Source: Dipteris shenzhenensis (Eukaryota; Polypodiophyta; Polypodiopsida; Gleicheniales). From it: DNA of 64,000 nucleotides. Of the stretch, positions 24,065-35,205 are shown piece by piece; position 1 is the first letter of the stretch, and every line of letters starts with the position of its first letter. The stretch is taken from NCBI GenBank assembly GCA_047967505.1, contig CM106538.1; one strand, 5' to 3'. The translations under genes and the position numbers were made by a program. The notes beneath the pieces are model-generated. The model saw nothing but the letters and a program-made list of their open reading frames with translations, did not search any database and was not told the origin of the DNA.

Positions 24065-24524
24065 TACGTTTTTATCCCTCTCTCTCTCTCTCTCTCTACG
24101 TTTTTATCCCTATCTCTATCTCTCTATGTTTTTATCCCTATCTCTAGGGAGCAAAACGTAGAGATCTCTCTCTCTCTATGTTTTTATCCCTATCTCTCTC
24201 TCTCTCTCTACATTTTGCTCTAGGGAGAGCAAAATGTAGAGAGAGAGAGAGAGAGATAAATGTAGAGAGAGAGAGAGATAGGGATAAAAACGTAGAGAGA
24301 GAGAGAGAGAGTTTTTATCCTAAAAAATTATCCTAAAAACGTAGAGAGTAAGAGAGAGAGAGAGAGAGAGAGAGAGCATGCACTGATGTAAAAAGAAAGA
24401 CTATGCCTTTTTTCCAATGGAACATAGGAGAGGTTGATTGATTCTGTCCTCTCCAACCAAGATTCCGTCTGTCAAGATGTCAAGAGACTCCAGAAATCTG
24501 TCAAGATGTGAAAGGGGAATTGTT

Positions 24525-24830
24525 GGTTTAGACGAGTTCTCCACCGTGTACTCTACCCTAAACCTTGCAACCTCCTTCTAAACCTTGGAACTCCTTCTAA
24601 CCCTAGAACCTCCTTCTAAACCTTGGAACTCCTTCTAAACCTTGGAACTCCTTCTAACCCTGCAACCTCCTTCTAAACCTTGGAACCTCCTTCTAAACCT
24701 TGGAACTCCTTCTAACCATAGAACCTCCTTCTAAACCTTGGAACCTCCTTCTAAACCCTCAAATCTGCTTCTAACCCTAGAACCTCCTTCTAATCCTTAA
24801 ACTCCTCCTAAACCCTGCAACCCCCAATGA
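24525..24830 (+). repeat. Minisatellite, unit CTTCTAAACCTTGGAACTC
   Basis: About fifteen degenerate copies of an 18-20 bp unit (CCTTCTAAACCTTGGAACT / CCTTCTAACCCTAGAACCT). An inverted counterpart with GGTTAGAAGGAGGTT units lies at 59410-59650. Confidence 0.9.
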
Positions 24831-25740
24831 AGGCGAAAGCCTTCATTGCCTCAATCATGATGATACACGTTCCTTTTACACATGCATGCACTTTGTTTGC
24901 TTACCACACTTAAGCCTATGTCTCTCACCGGAACACGACTCGAGGTCCTAAGCTACACATATACTACAACTGACAACCCCGATATATCTGTAGGTGACAA
25001 AAAGCCTCGGATCCCTCCATACTAAGAAAACCTAGCTCCTCCTATGAAAGCGGTAGGAAAGAGCCAACATTTGGTGCCACTGCCGGGGAGACTAGCATCT
25101 CAAGTAATGAGTAAAACATACATAGGTATGTGTAAAAAAACAAGCTACTTTGAACTTTCATGAACATAACACTCAAGGGCAAGGAGAGTAAATTTTTTTT
25201 CCATTTCTAGCCAAACATATCTACCCCAAGCATCAACCTTGGGTTACTACCTTAAGAAATTTTCTTTATTTCTTAAATAGAAGCCACTTGATAAACAATC
25301 AGGCTAGGTAGTGGACACAAATGCGTAGAGCTTGCAATTTTGACCATTTCACCTTTTTGAAGAAGAGCAAACCGAGCTATCCATGACAAGTTACGGTTCA
25401 GAAAGAGTTTAGGGTTTAACCCTAAACCTAAGCCCTAAACCTAAACTCATTTCCTATAGAAACCCACTCCACCCCCTCATTCTTCATCTTTCACATTTTG
25501 CCTCCATCCTCTTCTTCATTCTGAGCCCTACGCAAGACACTCCCTCTCCATTGACCACCACCTTACTCCCATCGTCACATTGTAAGTGATCTTGCAGTGA
25601 TACCCTAGCCATACACCCACCGTCCATTGTTCCTCAACAATCCCATTACATCGAGAAAGACTTGGAGAGCGTTCAGGTGACCACCTCTTCCTCCCTTTGG
25701 ATTTCCAACCATCAAGTTTTTTTTCTTCTCTTTTTTTTCC
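24831..25740 (+). mobile_element. LTR-retroelement-like segment with tRNA-Asp-type primer site
   Basis: TGGTGCCACTGCCGGGGA at 25072-25089 is two bases away from the primer-binding word TGGCGCCGTTGCCGGGGA that plant Tat/Athila-type gypsy elements use with tRNA-Asp. Sequence before it (TCCTATGAAAGCGGTAGGAA) would be the LTR end, and the leader follows with no coding frame. The segment continues into a long pyrimidine block, and the whole of 24.5-26.6 kb recurs inverted at 57.5-59.7 kb. I infer a non-autonomous or truncated LTR element; no second LTR was found. Confidence 0.45.
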
Positions 25741-26600
25741 CCCTCACCACTCCCATTTCCACCAGCCCTCCCTTCATCTCCACCACCCCCTCCCCCCCCC
25801 ATCTCCATCTCCACCACCCCCTCCCCTCTCCATCACCACCACCCCCTCCCCCCTCCCCCCTCCATCACCCCCTCCCCCCTCCACCACCCCCTCCCCCCTC
25901 CATCACCACCACCCCCTACCCCCCTCCCCCTCCATCTTCACCACCCCCTCCCCCCCTCCATCTTCACCACCCCCTTCCCCCTCCCCCCTCCCCCCTCCAT
26001 CTCCACCCCCCCCTCCCCCCTCCATCTCCACCACCCCCTCCCCCCCTCTATCTCCATCTCCCTCTCCCCCCCTCCCCCCTCCCCCCTCCATCTCCATCTC
26101 CACCACCCCCGCCCCCCCTCCCCCCTCCATCTCCACTACCCCCTCCCCCCCTCCATCTTCACCACCCCCTCCCCCCCTTCCCCCTCCCCCCTCCATCTCC
26201 ACCTCCCCCTCCCCCCTCCATCTCCATCTCCACCACCCCCTCCCCCTCCCCCCCTCCATCTCCACCACCCCCCCTCCCCCTTTCCCCCCTCCTTCTGCCC
26301 CTTCCCCCCTCCCCCCTCCATCTCCACCACCCCCTCCCCCCTCCCCCTTTCCCTCTCTCTCTTTCTTTTTTTCTCTCTCTCTCTCTCTCTTTCCCTCCCC
26401 CTCTCTCTTTCTATCTCTTTCTCTCTCTTTCCCTCCCCCTCTCTCTCTCTATTTCCCTCCCCCTCTCTCTTTCTTGCTCTCTCTTTCTCTCTCTATCCCT
26501 CCCCCTTTCTCTCTCTTTCTCTCTCTCTATCCCTCCCCCTCTCTCTTTCTTTCTCTCTCTTTATTTCTCTCTCTTCTCTCTCTCTCTCTCTCTCAACACA
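25735..26600 (+). repeat. ~850 bp almost pure polypyrimidine block
   Basis: Plus strand is C-rich (CCCCCTCCCCCCTCCATCTC units) to about 26345, then CTTTCCCTCCCCCTCTCTCT units to 26600. Long proline- or serine-rich open frames across it (up to ~320 codons) are composition artefacts. It is mirrored as purine on the plus strand at 57.48-58.5 kb. Confidence 0.9.
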
Positions 26601-26802
26601 TTCTCAATGAAGGTTTGTCCTTATAAAGTATAAGAAATGTCGATCATTATTGCCCATCTCATGCATTTTTTTAAAGATATGGCAATATGTCAAACATACA
26701 TCCCTCCCTCCCCTCCTCTCCCCCTGAAATAAATGCTTCTCTTTTTGGTTTCTCCTTGTGGTGCAACTACTCCCGAACTCTCCATCACCTCTACTCAGCA
26801 TC

Positions 26803-26853
<51 letters not shown>

Positions 26854-26947
26854 CCACGTCTCTATATATTATTATAACGAACAACTATGTTTGTGTGTGC
26901 TTATGTGTCTGCATATGTCATGGTGTGTCTACACATATATGTGTGTT
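26601..26947 (+). repeat. R1 dispersed repeat copy with CT run and tail
   Basis: From ACACATTCTCAATGAAGGTT through ACATACATCCCTCCC to a (CT)n run (26803-26848), then CTCTATATATTATTATAACG and the tail that is inverted at 15.6-15.7 kb. Confidence 0.85.
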
Positions 26948-27275
26948 GGGCCTTTGGGCATGTTTTAGTGTGCACATGGGGTCTATGATGTCTCTCTCTC
27001 TCTCTCTCTCAAGGAATATACCTTATTATTTCTCACCATTAGCCCCTAACCTATTGCCCTCCATTATCACACATTCTCAATGAAGGTTTGCCCTTATAAA
27101 GTATAAGAAATGTCGATCATTATTGCCCATTTCATGCATTTTTTTAAAGATATGGCAATATGTCAAACATACATCCCTCCCCCCCTTCCTCTCCCCCCGA
27201 AATAATTGCTTCTCTTTTTGGTTTCTCCCTGTGGTGTAGCTACTCCTGAACTCTCCATCACCTCTACTCACCATC

Positions 27276-27316
<41 letters not shown>

Positions 27317-28029
27317 CCCCTCCCGCGTCTCTATATATAAATATTAGTATCTAAAAATGCCATAAATGTTTTTGTTTTAAAAACATTCTTTCATAGCACC
27401 ACTCCATCTTTCATAGCTTTTAAATTTAATTACCATGAAACTCCCTCCCCAAGCCCCCTCTCTCCCCCAAACCTCCCTCCTCCTCCCCCAAACCTCCAGA
27501 ATGCTCGACCGAACCTCCACGAACCTCCCTTCTTGCTTGTATGGGATTTACTGCCTCAAGGAATATACCTTATTATTTCTCACCATTAGCCCCTAACCTA
27601 TTGCCCTACATTATAACACATTCTCAATGAAGGTTTGTCCTTATAAAGTATAAGAAATGTCGATCATTATTGCCCATTTCATGCATTTTTTTAAAGATAT
27701 GGCAATATGTCAAACATACATCCCTCCCCCCCTCCTCTCCCCTCGAAAATCTAGAGACCATGCTAAAAAAAAGCCGTTAAAAATATTATTATCTAAAAAT
27801 GCCATAAATGTTTTTGTTTTAAAAACATATTAAAATCTAGAAAGCATGCTAAAAAATAGACGTTAAAAATATTAGTATCTAAAAATGCCATAAATGTTTT
27901 TTTTTTAACATATTAAAATCTAAATCTCTCTCTCTCTCTCTCTCCACATTCAAGAACATGTCCACATATTAATGTTTTCATAAGATGTTTTCAAAACAAT
28001 AAAAACATGTTCTTGAATGTGGAGAGAGA

Positions 28030-28073
<44 letters not shown>

Positions 28074-28341
28074 ATGCTAGAAAAAAGACTATGCCTTGTT
28101 CCCAAGGAGAGCTCGATCGATTCCGTCCGCTCGAGGCAAGATTCCGTCTGCTGGAGGGAGAGCTGGCACTTCAACTGGGCAGCTGTCAATAGGAGCGGCG
28201 TAGCATATTATCATAAAAAATGTCTTAAATTATTATTATTGAATTGCTTCATTAAAAACATCCTTAAAAATAGTATATTAAAAACATTCGATTTTACTAT
28301 ACATCTCAATGCCATAAATATTTTTATTTTAAAAACATATT

Positions 28342-28401
<60 letters not shown>

Positions 28402-28704
28402 CAGTCAAGAACATGTCCACATATTAAAAACATGTTTGCTCTCTCTCTCTCTCTCTCCACATTCAAGAACAACATGTTTTTAATATGTGGACATGTTCTT
28501 GACTGTGGAGAGAGAGAGAGAGAGAGAGAGATTTTAATATGCTTTTAAAACAAAAACATTTATGGCATTGAGATGTATAGTAAAATCGAATGTTTTTAAG
28601 ATACTATTTTTTGAGCAAACATTCTAAAAAATAGTATCTTAAAAACATTCGATTTTACTATACATCTCAATGCCATAAATGTTTTTGTTTTAAAAGCATA
28701 TTAG

Positions 28705-28754
<50 letters not shown>

Positions 28755-28774
28755 CATTCAAACATGTTTGAATG

Positions 28775-28814
<40 letters not shown>

Positions 28815-28819
28815 AATAT

Positions 28820-28857
<38 letters not shown>

Positions 28858-29055
28858 CATTCAAACATGTTTTTGTGTCTCTCTCTCTCTCTCTCTCCAC
28901 ATTCAAACATGTTTACAAAAACGTGTTTGAATGTGGAGAGAGAGAGAGTAGAGAGAGCAAACATCCTAAAAAATAGTATCTTAAAAACATTCGATTTTAC
29001 TATACATCTCAATGCCATAAATGTTTTTGTTTTAAAAACATATTGTTCTTAAATG

Positions 29056-29091
<36 letters not shown>

Positions 29092-29600
29092 TGTTGAAAC
29101 ATCATTAATATTAATTATTATTATCAAATTGATTCATTAAAAACATATTAAAAAATAGTATCTTAAAAACATACTATAATATTATTATGTTAAATGATTA
29201 TGGAACTAATATGGTCATAAATTATATTTTAAAATAATTATAAAAATATATTATTAAAACATTGAAAATATTAGTATCTAAAAATGCCATAAATGTTTCT
29301 AACATGGTAAAATCTTCTAAAAATATATTATTAAAATCATCTTGAAACATGTTCTCAAAACATTAAAAATATTAATTGATTCATTAAAAACATCTTAAAA
29401 AATAGTATCTTAAAAACATAATAAATTTCTATTTTAGATTAAATTTATTATTTAAAAAACATACTATAATATTATTATGTTAAATGATTATGGAACTAAT
29501 ATTTTATAAAATATATTAAAGCGTTCAAAATATTAGTATCTAAAAAGTGCCATAAATGTTTAAACATGCTAAAAAATGCTATTAAAACGTTAAACATATT

Positions 29601-29646
<46 letters not shown>

Positions 29647-29729
29647 TTCAAGACATGTTTATATTATGCTAAAAATATTAGTATCTAAAAGTGCCATAAA
29701 TTTTTTCATTTTGAAAACATATTAAAATC

Positions 29730-29777
<48 letters not shown>

Positions 29778-30145
29778 TACGTCTTTATCCCTCTCTCTCT
29801 CTCTCTACGTTTTTATCCCTATCTCTCTCTCTCTATGTTTTTATCCCTATCTCTAGGGATAAAAACGTAGAGAGAGAGAGAGAGCAAAACGTAGAGATCT
29901 CTCTCTCTCTCTCTACGTTTTTATCCCTATCTCTCTCTCTCTCTCTACTTTTTGCTCTCTCCTAAAAACGTAGAGAGTAAGAGAGACAGAGAGAGAGAGA
30001 GAGCATGCACTGATGTAAAAAGAAAGACTATGCCTTTTTCCCAATGGAACGTAGGAGAGCTTAATTGATTCCGTCCGCTCCAACCAAGATTCCGTCTGTC
30101 AAGATGTTAAGAGACTCCAAAAATCTGTCAAGATGTGAAAGGGGA
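26948..30145 (+). repeat. Right copy of the ~3.1 kb direct duplication
   Basis: Collinear with 21421-24516, including R1 copies at 27008-27340 and 27556-27747. It ends in ATCTGTCAAGATGTGAAAGG exactly where the minus-strand Helitron-type element begins. Its perfect palindrome at about 28708-28812 has the core CCACATTCAAACATGTTTGA without a spacer, flanked by (CT)n and (GA)n. Confidence 0.85.
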
Positions 30146-30149
30146 CGAT

Positions 30150-30557
30150 CACTGTCAAGCGGGTGTCGGAAGAACAGAGGGTAGGTATCCATGCATCCTT
30201 TGTGGGACTTGCTCGGCAGAAATCACCACAACGGAGTACATCAACACCTCCGAATGGCTGTGAATGATTGTGCTTTATTTCACGCATGCGCATATCCAAT
30301 GCTATGAAAGTGTTTTGCCCAATAAGCGAAACCTCATAAAAAACTATCAAGTCCAGGTTTTTGTACAATGCTGAAAGTGTTTTCCCCTCGCATGGTGCCA
30401 CGTGTGCAGCCAGAGTTACTCCAGTCGTCATCTTACGCCCCCACTCTGGTCCGCGCAGTGTCTGGCAGTCTGCCTCTGCCATGCATCGATTTGTGCCTAC
30501 ATTTCCTATTAGGAATATGTGTAAGGGGATTTGTTGGTTTAGGTGTTTCTTCAACAA
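30150..30557 (-). pseudogene. PIF1-like helicase remnant of the Helitron-type element
   Basis: The frame reads HIFLIGNVGTNRC where Walker A (GxxGTGKT/S) is expected; Lys-Thr/Ser is lost. Later PFGGVDVLRCGDFCRASP corresponds to FGGxPVLLxGDFRQLxP. The start ATG is not meaningful. The fragment ends where the duplicated 3.1 kb block begins. It should be non-functional because the nucleotide-binding lysine is gone. Confidence 0.75.
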
Positions 30558-30578
30558 AATGTCTTCTACTATTGCACG

Positions 30579-31411
30579 CTAGTCATTGTTTAATGCACGG
30601 ATTGATGCATGGTACTCATCGTTGGGTTGTGCTTTGTATGTAAGATGGCCATGTTGAATGAATTGATTTTGTTTAGGAGGTTTGGGGAACTCCACTTGCA
30701 AGTCAAAGTCATCTTTCTTGTGATCCTTGATAGATGAGGTTAACGAACAAGTTGATGCATTGGATGCAAAATTTGATGGCTTGAAAGCTTGTAGCTTATT
30801 GAAGCAAGCTCTATTTTTTTCTATTAACTCCTTGTTTATGGTGTAAAGATCATGCCAAGTTGAACTGTCTTCCCTTAGGGAATGTTCTAGTACAAAGAAA
30901 GGTAAGCATGGTAGACACAACTCTCTATAATGGTTTTCTGGGTCCTTGGTTTGGCTGTAGTTGTTGAAGCGGATAATTTTGATGCATTTGTGTTTTTTTT
31001 CTATGTTTTTGTTGCTCCCATATTCGCTAACAAACGAAGACAAACATACAAAGAAGATGTTATTGCTTTTAGGGTTGAGTTGCTCTAGCTGGTGGCATCA
31101 TTTCAACAGAAATGTTCTTTCCTCAGTTGGGCTGGTATTTATGTATGAGAATTCTCTAGTGTTGCTTGTGAGTGGAAGAGACAAGCACAAGTAGACAACT
31201 TGCTGCGTGCTTATATGTTATGTGTTAGTATTGCATTGCCAACTTTGCATATGCGTTCATTTGCTAGGGTCTTTGTGTTTGCGCATTTGGAGAATGCCTT
31301 TGTCACAGCATTGGCTGTGTCTTTGTCTACTTTTGTCATGTAGGAGGTGCAATATGCTGCTGCTCCATGTGGATTCAAAATGAATTGAAGGTATGTATTG
31401 TCTTCCCACAA
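30579..31411 (-). pseudogene. Helitron-type Rep C-terminal and linker remnants
   Basis: Two frames, 31411-31211 (YLQFILNPHGAAAYCTSYMT) and 31043-30579 (HYRELCLPCLPFFVLEHSLR), are matched almost codon for codon by the right-hand copy at 54055-54880. They correspond to the part between Rep and helicase. Stops and shifts separate them. Confidence 0.7.
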
Positions 31412-31682
31412 CTTTGTTAGAGTTGGATTGAAATTGTTTGTGAATATATCTTTACGTTAACGCTTTATAAACATTGTTGGTTGGCTTATAGTTGAACGTA
31501 ATGCGAGAATGTATTCTTCTTGTGTAAGATTAAATTCAGTGAAGAATTGTTCAAGAGTCAAATGAAGCGTTGTTGGTTTTTCTGATGCATTTCATTTGTT
31601 CTTTGTATGTGCTTTGGTTTTCTTCTCTATTAAGCGGCAATAAGAGCGTTGTTGTGTGTATTGGTGGGCAAGGAAAACCAAA

Positions 31683-31980
31683 CTAACAAGCCTTTCCTCT
31701 TCTTTGACATGTCTTTTTGTGTTTATGGGATTGTATGTCTAGGTTTGGTAAGTCGACCTTTGACATGACCTTTGACATATCACAGCATATGTATTTGTCC
31801 ACGAATTCTTCTATGACGTTGTTGGTAGAGATGTTGCACAATGGAGATCCCTCGATCCAAATCAACCCGTGGTCATGTTGGCTACCACGATTTTGGAATT
31901 TAGTTATTACACAGTAGAAATCCAACACTTTCCCCAGAATTGAAGGGTCTTGTTTGAGAATCCTTTCAAGCGCTTGGAAT
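31683..31980 (-). pseudogene. Helitron-type HUH Rep core
   Basis: The frame from 31928 reads LDFYCVITKFQNRGSQHDHG, with the HUH motif His-Asp-His, then LIWIEGSPLCNISTNNVIEE and a CQRRGKAC Cys pair. An extra 12-bp repeat (GACCTTTGACAT) inserts MSKV relative to the right-hand copy. Stops lie on both sides, so the nuclease is not expressed as one piece. Confidence 0.8.
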
Positions 31981-32422
31981 CTGTGTACATAGTATTGAGA
32001 TATTGTTATAGGGTCTTGTCAGATTAAGTTACGCAGTTTGTTGGGCCCATTACCTTCCAAAGCACTAATGGGTTTAGGGTCTAGTTTTTACAAACAATTG
32101 ACCAAAGGTTCCCATAGCCTTTCTGTTTGCTACAGACAAAGTCACGAAGAAGGTGGGAGGGCCTAGTTGATGCACCATTGCAAATAGGTTTTTTTAAAGC
32201 TTGTTTTTATAGTCAGAGGATGTATGCAAAGCAAGCAAAGTCACGATATCCAATGTTTTAATTAAGAAATCACTCCACGTTGGAGTTCTCTAATGTGTCC
32301 TTTGCTTTCAACGTACGACCATGTAGCTGAGCTTTTAGCATATGCACCCATGTGGATGACAATATTTGACGTATGAGAATTTTCATCATTTTGAAGAAGA
32401 TGTTTTCTATGGACATTGCAAG

Positions 32423-33042
32423 TCAACGATCCTTGCATGTAAGCTCATATCGTGCAATGTCTTGATACAATGTACGTTCAGGCACATTGTACGAGTGTGC
32501 ATGGCCATAAAAAATTTTAGGAAAAGCTAGCTCTTCACAGTATTTGTCCTTGAAGATACTTAGTGGTGAAAATCCCTCTGAAGGAGCAATAAACAATAGA
32601 TTTGTCTTCAAAGTCAACCACTTGTTGCGTTGTGTGTATACCATGGACTTGAGCCGATAGGCATTGTCATTAATATGCTTCAAAATTTCAAAGGGACCAT
32701 AGGATTTAGGAGCAAACTTAACTACATTGACTTGCATCATAGTATGGGCAAAACATTGGAAATTGCATTGTTAGGAGCAAACAAAAAAGCCAAAGAGACA
32801 AATCTCACCATACGACCATATCCAAGATTCCCGACTTGTGTCACAAAGACTTGCATCAAATCCCCCTTCTTAGCTCCATCTGGAACATTTGCTAGGATGG
32901 TAAAGTAAAAAATACACAAGGTGTTCCTAATAGACATGTACGACACATTTTTTAGTGTGTACATGAAAATGCCATCTTTGTTGTACTCTTCCACCAATCT
33001 TGCAAACAATCCTTTGCGTTCGTTTACAAATGTGACTTGCAA
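32423..33042 (-). pseudogene. Helitron-type element, pre-Rep region
   Basis: Two consecutive frames (33042-32737, 32740-32423). The second reads LLFIAPSEGFSPLSIFKDKY, EELAFPKIFYG and YQDIARYELTCKDR. The motif APxEGxxPxSIxxDxxxEELAFP and the later ELxxKDRR precede the HUH domain in PF14214-type Helitron proteins. The first frame (FTILANVPDGAKKGDLMQVF) is not assigned. A stop lies between them, and the same stop context is present in the right-hand copy. Confidence 0.65.
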
Positions 33043-33118
33043 GCACAGTGTTTTTTTAGAGTAGTTGTCAAAAAGTTAAACAAATCATATGTTAATGTGG
33101 TTTCATTTGAGGATCTTA

Positions 33119-33614
33119 CCGCAGCACGATCTTCATTCCTAGGACCATCTGCAATAATCAACTAATCTGCTGCTTCTCCATTCATGTCAACTCTAATAAT
33201 CACACATGATATGGTCCCCATAGCAATATTTATTTGCTTCAATGACTTGCAATTCTTTGCACATAAAGGAACATATGTTGCAAGCTTGTGGTCATTCAAT
33301 AGTGTGATGGTGCCCTCGAACGGCTCTCCCTTCAAGACTGTTGTGGTTGCATCAAGGTGAATGGAATATTGAGAGGTGCCTCCTTCACCAATGCTACGTT
33401 TGTGGATTGTCGCCCCTTCTATCCTATAAAACGCATCGACTTGGAGAGTATCCTTGAATTGGTTGACATAGGAATGAGGAACATTGAAGGTGATAGTGTC
33501 GCAATTATGCCTATTAGTGAAATCTGCCCTTAAACACACTAGATAGTCAGGATCCTTTGCTTTGTAGGTTCCATACTTAGCTAGGAGCTTGGCTAAGAGC
33601 TTGCCTTCAAACAC
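33119..33614 (-). pseudogene. RPA-like single-strand DNA-binding protein of the Helitron-type element
   Basis: A minus-strand frame of 150 residues (ATG at 33614) shows an RPA large-subunit OB-fold pattern: YVNQFKDTLQVDAFYRIEGA, then SQYSIHLDATTTVLKGEPFE, then MGTISCVIIRVDMNGEAAD. After a TAG near 33162 the same frame continues as LIIADGPRNEDRAAV, ending before GTAAGATCC, which could be a splice donor. Many plant and animal Helitrons encode such RPA homologues, which fits its place next to the Rep gene. Its upstream side is cut by the LTR fragment beginning at 33640. Confidence 0.6.
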
Positions 33615-33639
33615 AAATCTATGGCTAATACAATCTGTC

Positions 33640-34087
33640 TGTTATGAGAATTGGAATAATCCCATTAATTTAATCCTTCAGTATTTAGTTTAGTGAGATC
33701 CAGCATTTTTATCGCGCAACTGATGCATGTGTGCTTGCTGTTCTATAGTGATGCATGCGTGCTCCTACATGGCTAGATATACGGCTACGGCTGTATGAGT
33801 GTGTAGCATTGTGTGCACCACTTACACGATGACAGTATGTGTAGCATGTGTACACCATCTGTACGATTTTATTCATGTGTAGCATCAGGTGCACCATGAG
33901 ATGGTATGTGTCACATGTGTGCACCATTCATATGTGATTTATTGATTTCGCGTTGCTATAATACTAAAAGGCTGATTGATTGTGGTGATTAATTCCAAGG
34001 TTATGCTTGAAATATTTCATTACTATTAATCGTGTGAATCCAGGGGAAGAGTAATTGATTGGGCGATGGCATCTGGCAAGCATGATT
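33640..34087 (+). repeat. Inverted LTR fragment (first ~448 bp)
   Basis: It begins TGTTATGAGAATTGGAATAA and matches, in the opposite orientation, the LTR at 37172-36566 as far as GGCAAGCATGATT. The rest of that LTR, including its CA end, is missing. It abuts minus-strand gypsy RT sequence at 34088. Confidence 0.85.
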
Positions 34088-35205
34088 AACTACACAGACC
34101 TAGAAAAGATCGTAGCTCATGGATATCTTTAGTTTGTGGCCAGTTTACTATCACTTCTACCTTCTTGGGATCTATTCAAATGCCTTCAATTGAAACAATG
34201 TGTCCAAGAAATTCAATTTTAAGCTGGAAAAAAGAACTTTTCTCCGGATTGGCATACAATTTGTTCTCACATAAGAGAGAGAAAACAAGATCCAAGTGTT
34301 TCTCATGTTCCTCTCGAATCTTGCTATAAATCATGATACCATCAAAGAAAACTACCACAAAGTCTTGATAGGGTAGGAAGATACGATTCATCATCCGACT
34401 AAATGTGGCAGGTGCATTGGTCAATCCAAAAGGCATGACAAGAAATTCATAGTGACTAGTTTGGGTTCTAAAAGCAGTCTTGAAAATATCAGGCTCGATC
34501 ACTCTCACTTGATGATATCCTGGCTTAAGATCGATCTTGTTAAAGATTGTGGATCCTTTCAACTTGTCGAGTAGATCATCAACTCTCGGAATGGGGTATC
34601 GATTTTTCACTATGATTTTATTTTAAGGCATGATAATCGATGCACATTCAGGAAGTTCCATTTTTCTTCTTGACAAGGAGAACGGGTGTCCCAAATGGTA
34701 AGCTACTAGGTCGAATTAGGCCTCTAGACAAAAGATCTTCTATTTGGAATTGAATCTCTTGCTGCTCAGTAGGATTGTGTCTATATGGTGATTTACGCGG
34801 TGGTGCGCTACCTAAAATAAGGTCAATCTTATGATCCTCAGGTCTAGATTGAGGTAGGCCAGAGGGTAAGTCTTCCATAAAGCAGTCGTCATAGGTAGCT
34901 AGAAAAGCATCCAAAGGCTCTTGCTTAGTTTTCTTAGTCTCAGGACTAGCCTCAATCTTATTGACCATAACCAGATATGCCTTCTCACGTTTGTACAAAG
35001 CTCTTTTAGCTTGGGTATGTGACAATATAGGCCAAGAGGGAAGATTCTTGTTGCATTCTAGAGTCATAGTCTCAATACTTTGAGTCACAGTAATGGTGCA
35101 TTCAAGATAATCAGATTTGGCATTATCAAGAACTAATCCATTTACCATCATATTTTGAAAAAGAAAAAGTTTTGCGATTAATCTTACCAGACTTCTTCTT
35201 ATCAC
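34088..35205 (-). pseudogene. Ty3/gypsy reverse transcriptase fragment
   Basis: Frames 35205-34648 and 34610-34176, continued to 34088, carry the gypsy RT order: acidic linker, KIDLILGSAPPRKSPYRHNP, LIRPSSLPFGTPVLLVKKKN, then [50 protein letters not shown], the catalytic block VVFFDGIMIYSK and FLGHIVSIEGI. The usual YVDD/FLDD pair is DG here, so the active site is lost. The sequence stops inside the Tyr codon of FLGLCSYYRRF at 34088, where the inverted LTR piece begins. Confidence 0.9.

Larger units (their letters stand above)
21421..24516 (+). repeat. Left copy of a ~3.1 kb direct duplication
   Basis: Sequence from GGGCCTTT(A/G)GGCATGTTTT to CAAGATGTGAAAGGGG is repeated in the same order and orientation at 26948-30145. 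Inside are R1 copies (21485-21812 and 22018-22210), many (CT)n and (GA)n tracts, AT-rich segments with ATTAGTATCTAAAAATGCC, and nested palindromes. Copies differ by CT-tract length and by one palindromic block (23.0-23.2 kb) rearranged in the right copy. No coding region is supported; Ser-Leu or Arg-Glu open frames here are only microsatellite translation. Confidence 0.85.
30146..33639 (-). mobile_element. Helitron-type element (PF14214-like), left copy, decayed
   Basis: From right to left on the minus strand: an RPA-like OB-fold ORF, an unassigned pre-Rep block, the HUH Rep domain and a PIF1-like helicase remnant. It is bounded by the 3.1 kb duplication at 30145 and by an LTR fragment starting at 33640. 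A partial copy in the opposite direction is found at 52339-54985. It is a different family from the Helitron at 8.7-12.5 kb: the HUH segment reads FQNRGSQHDHGLIWIEGSP, the form with IWIEGSP that is widespread outside plants. Confidence 0.8.

Noticed and set aside
25662-26633. Plus-strand open frames of 309 and 323 codons, proline- and serine-rich
   Set aside because: They lie wholly in the polypyrimidine block, where stops are impossible for compositional reasons; overlapping frames are equally open.
30361-30643. Plus-strand frames over the helicase remnant
   Set aside because: Shadow frames of the minus-strand helicase fragment, with no independent support.
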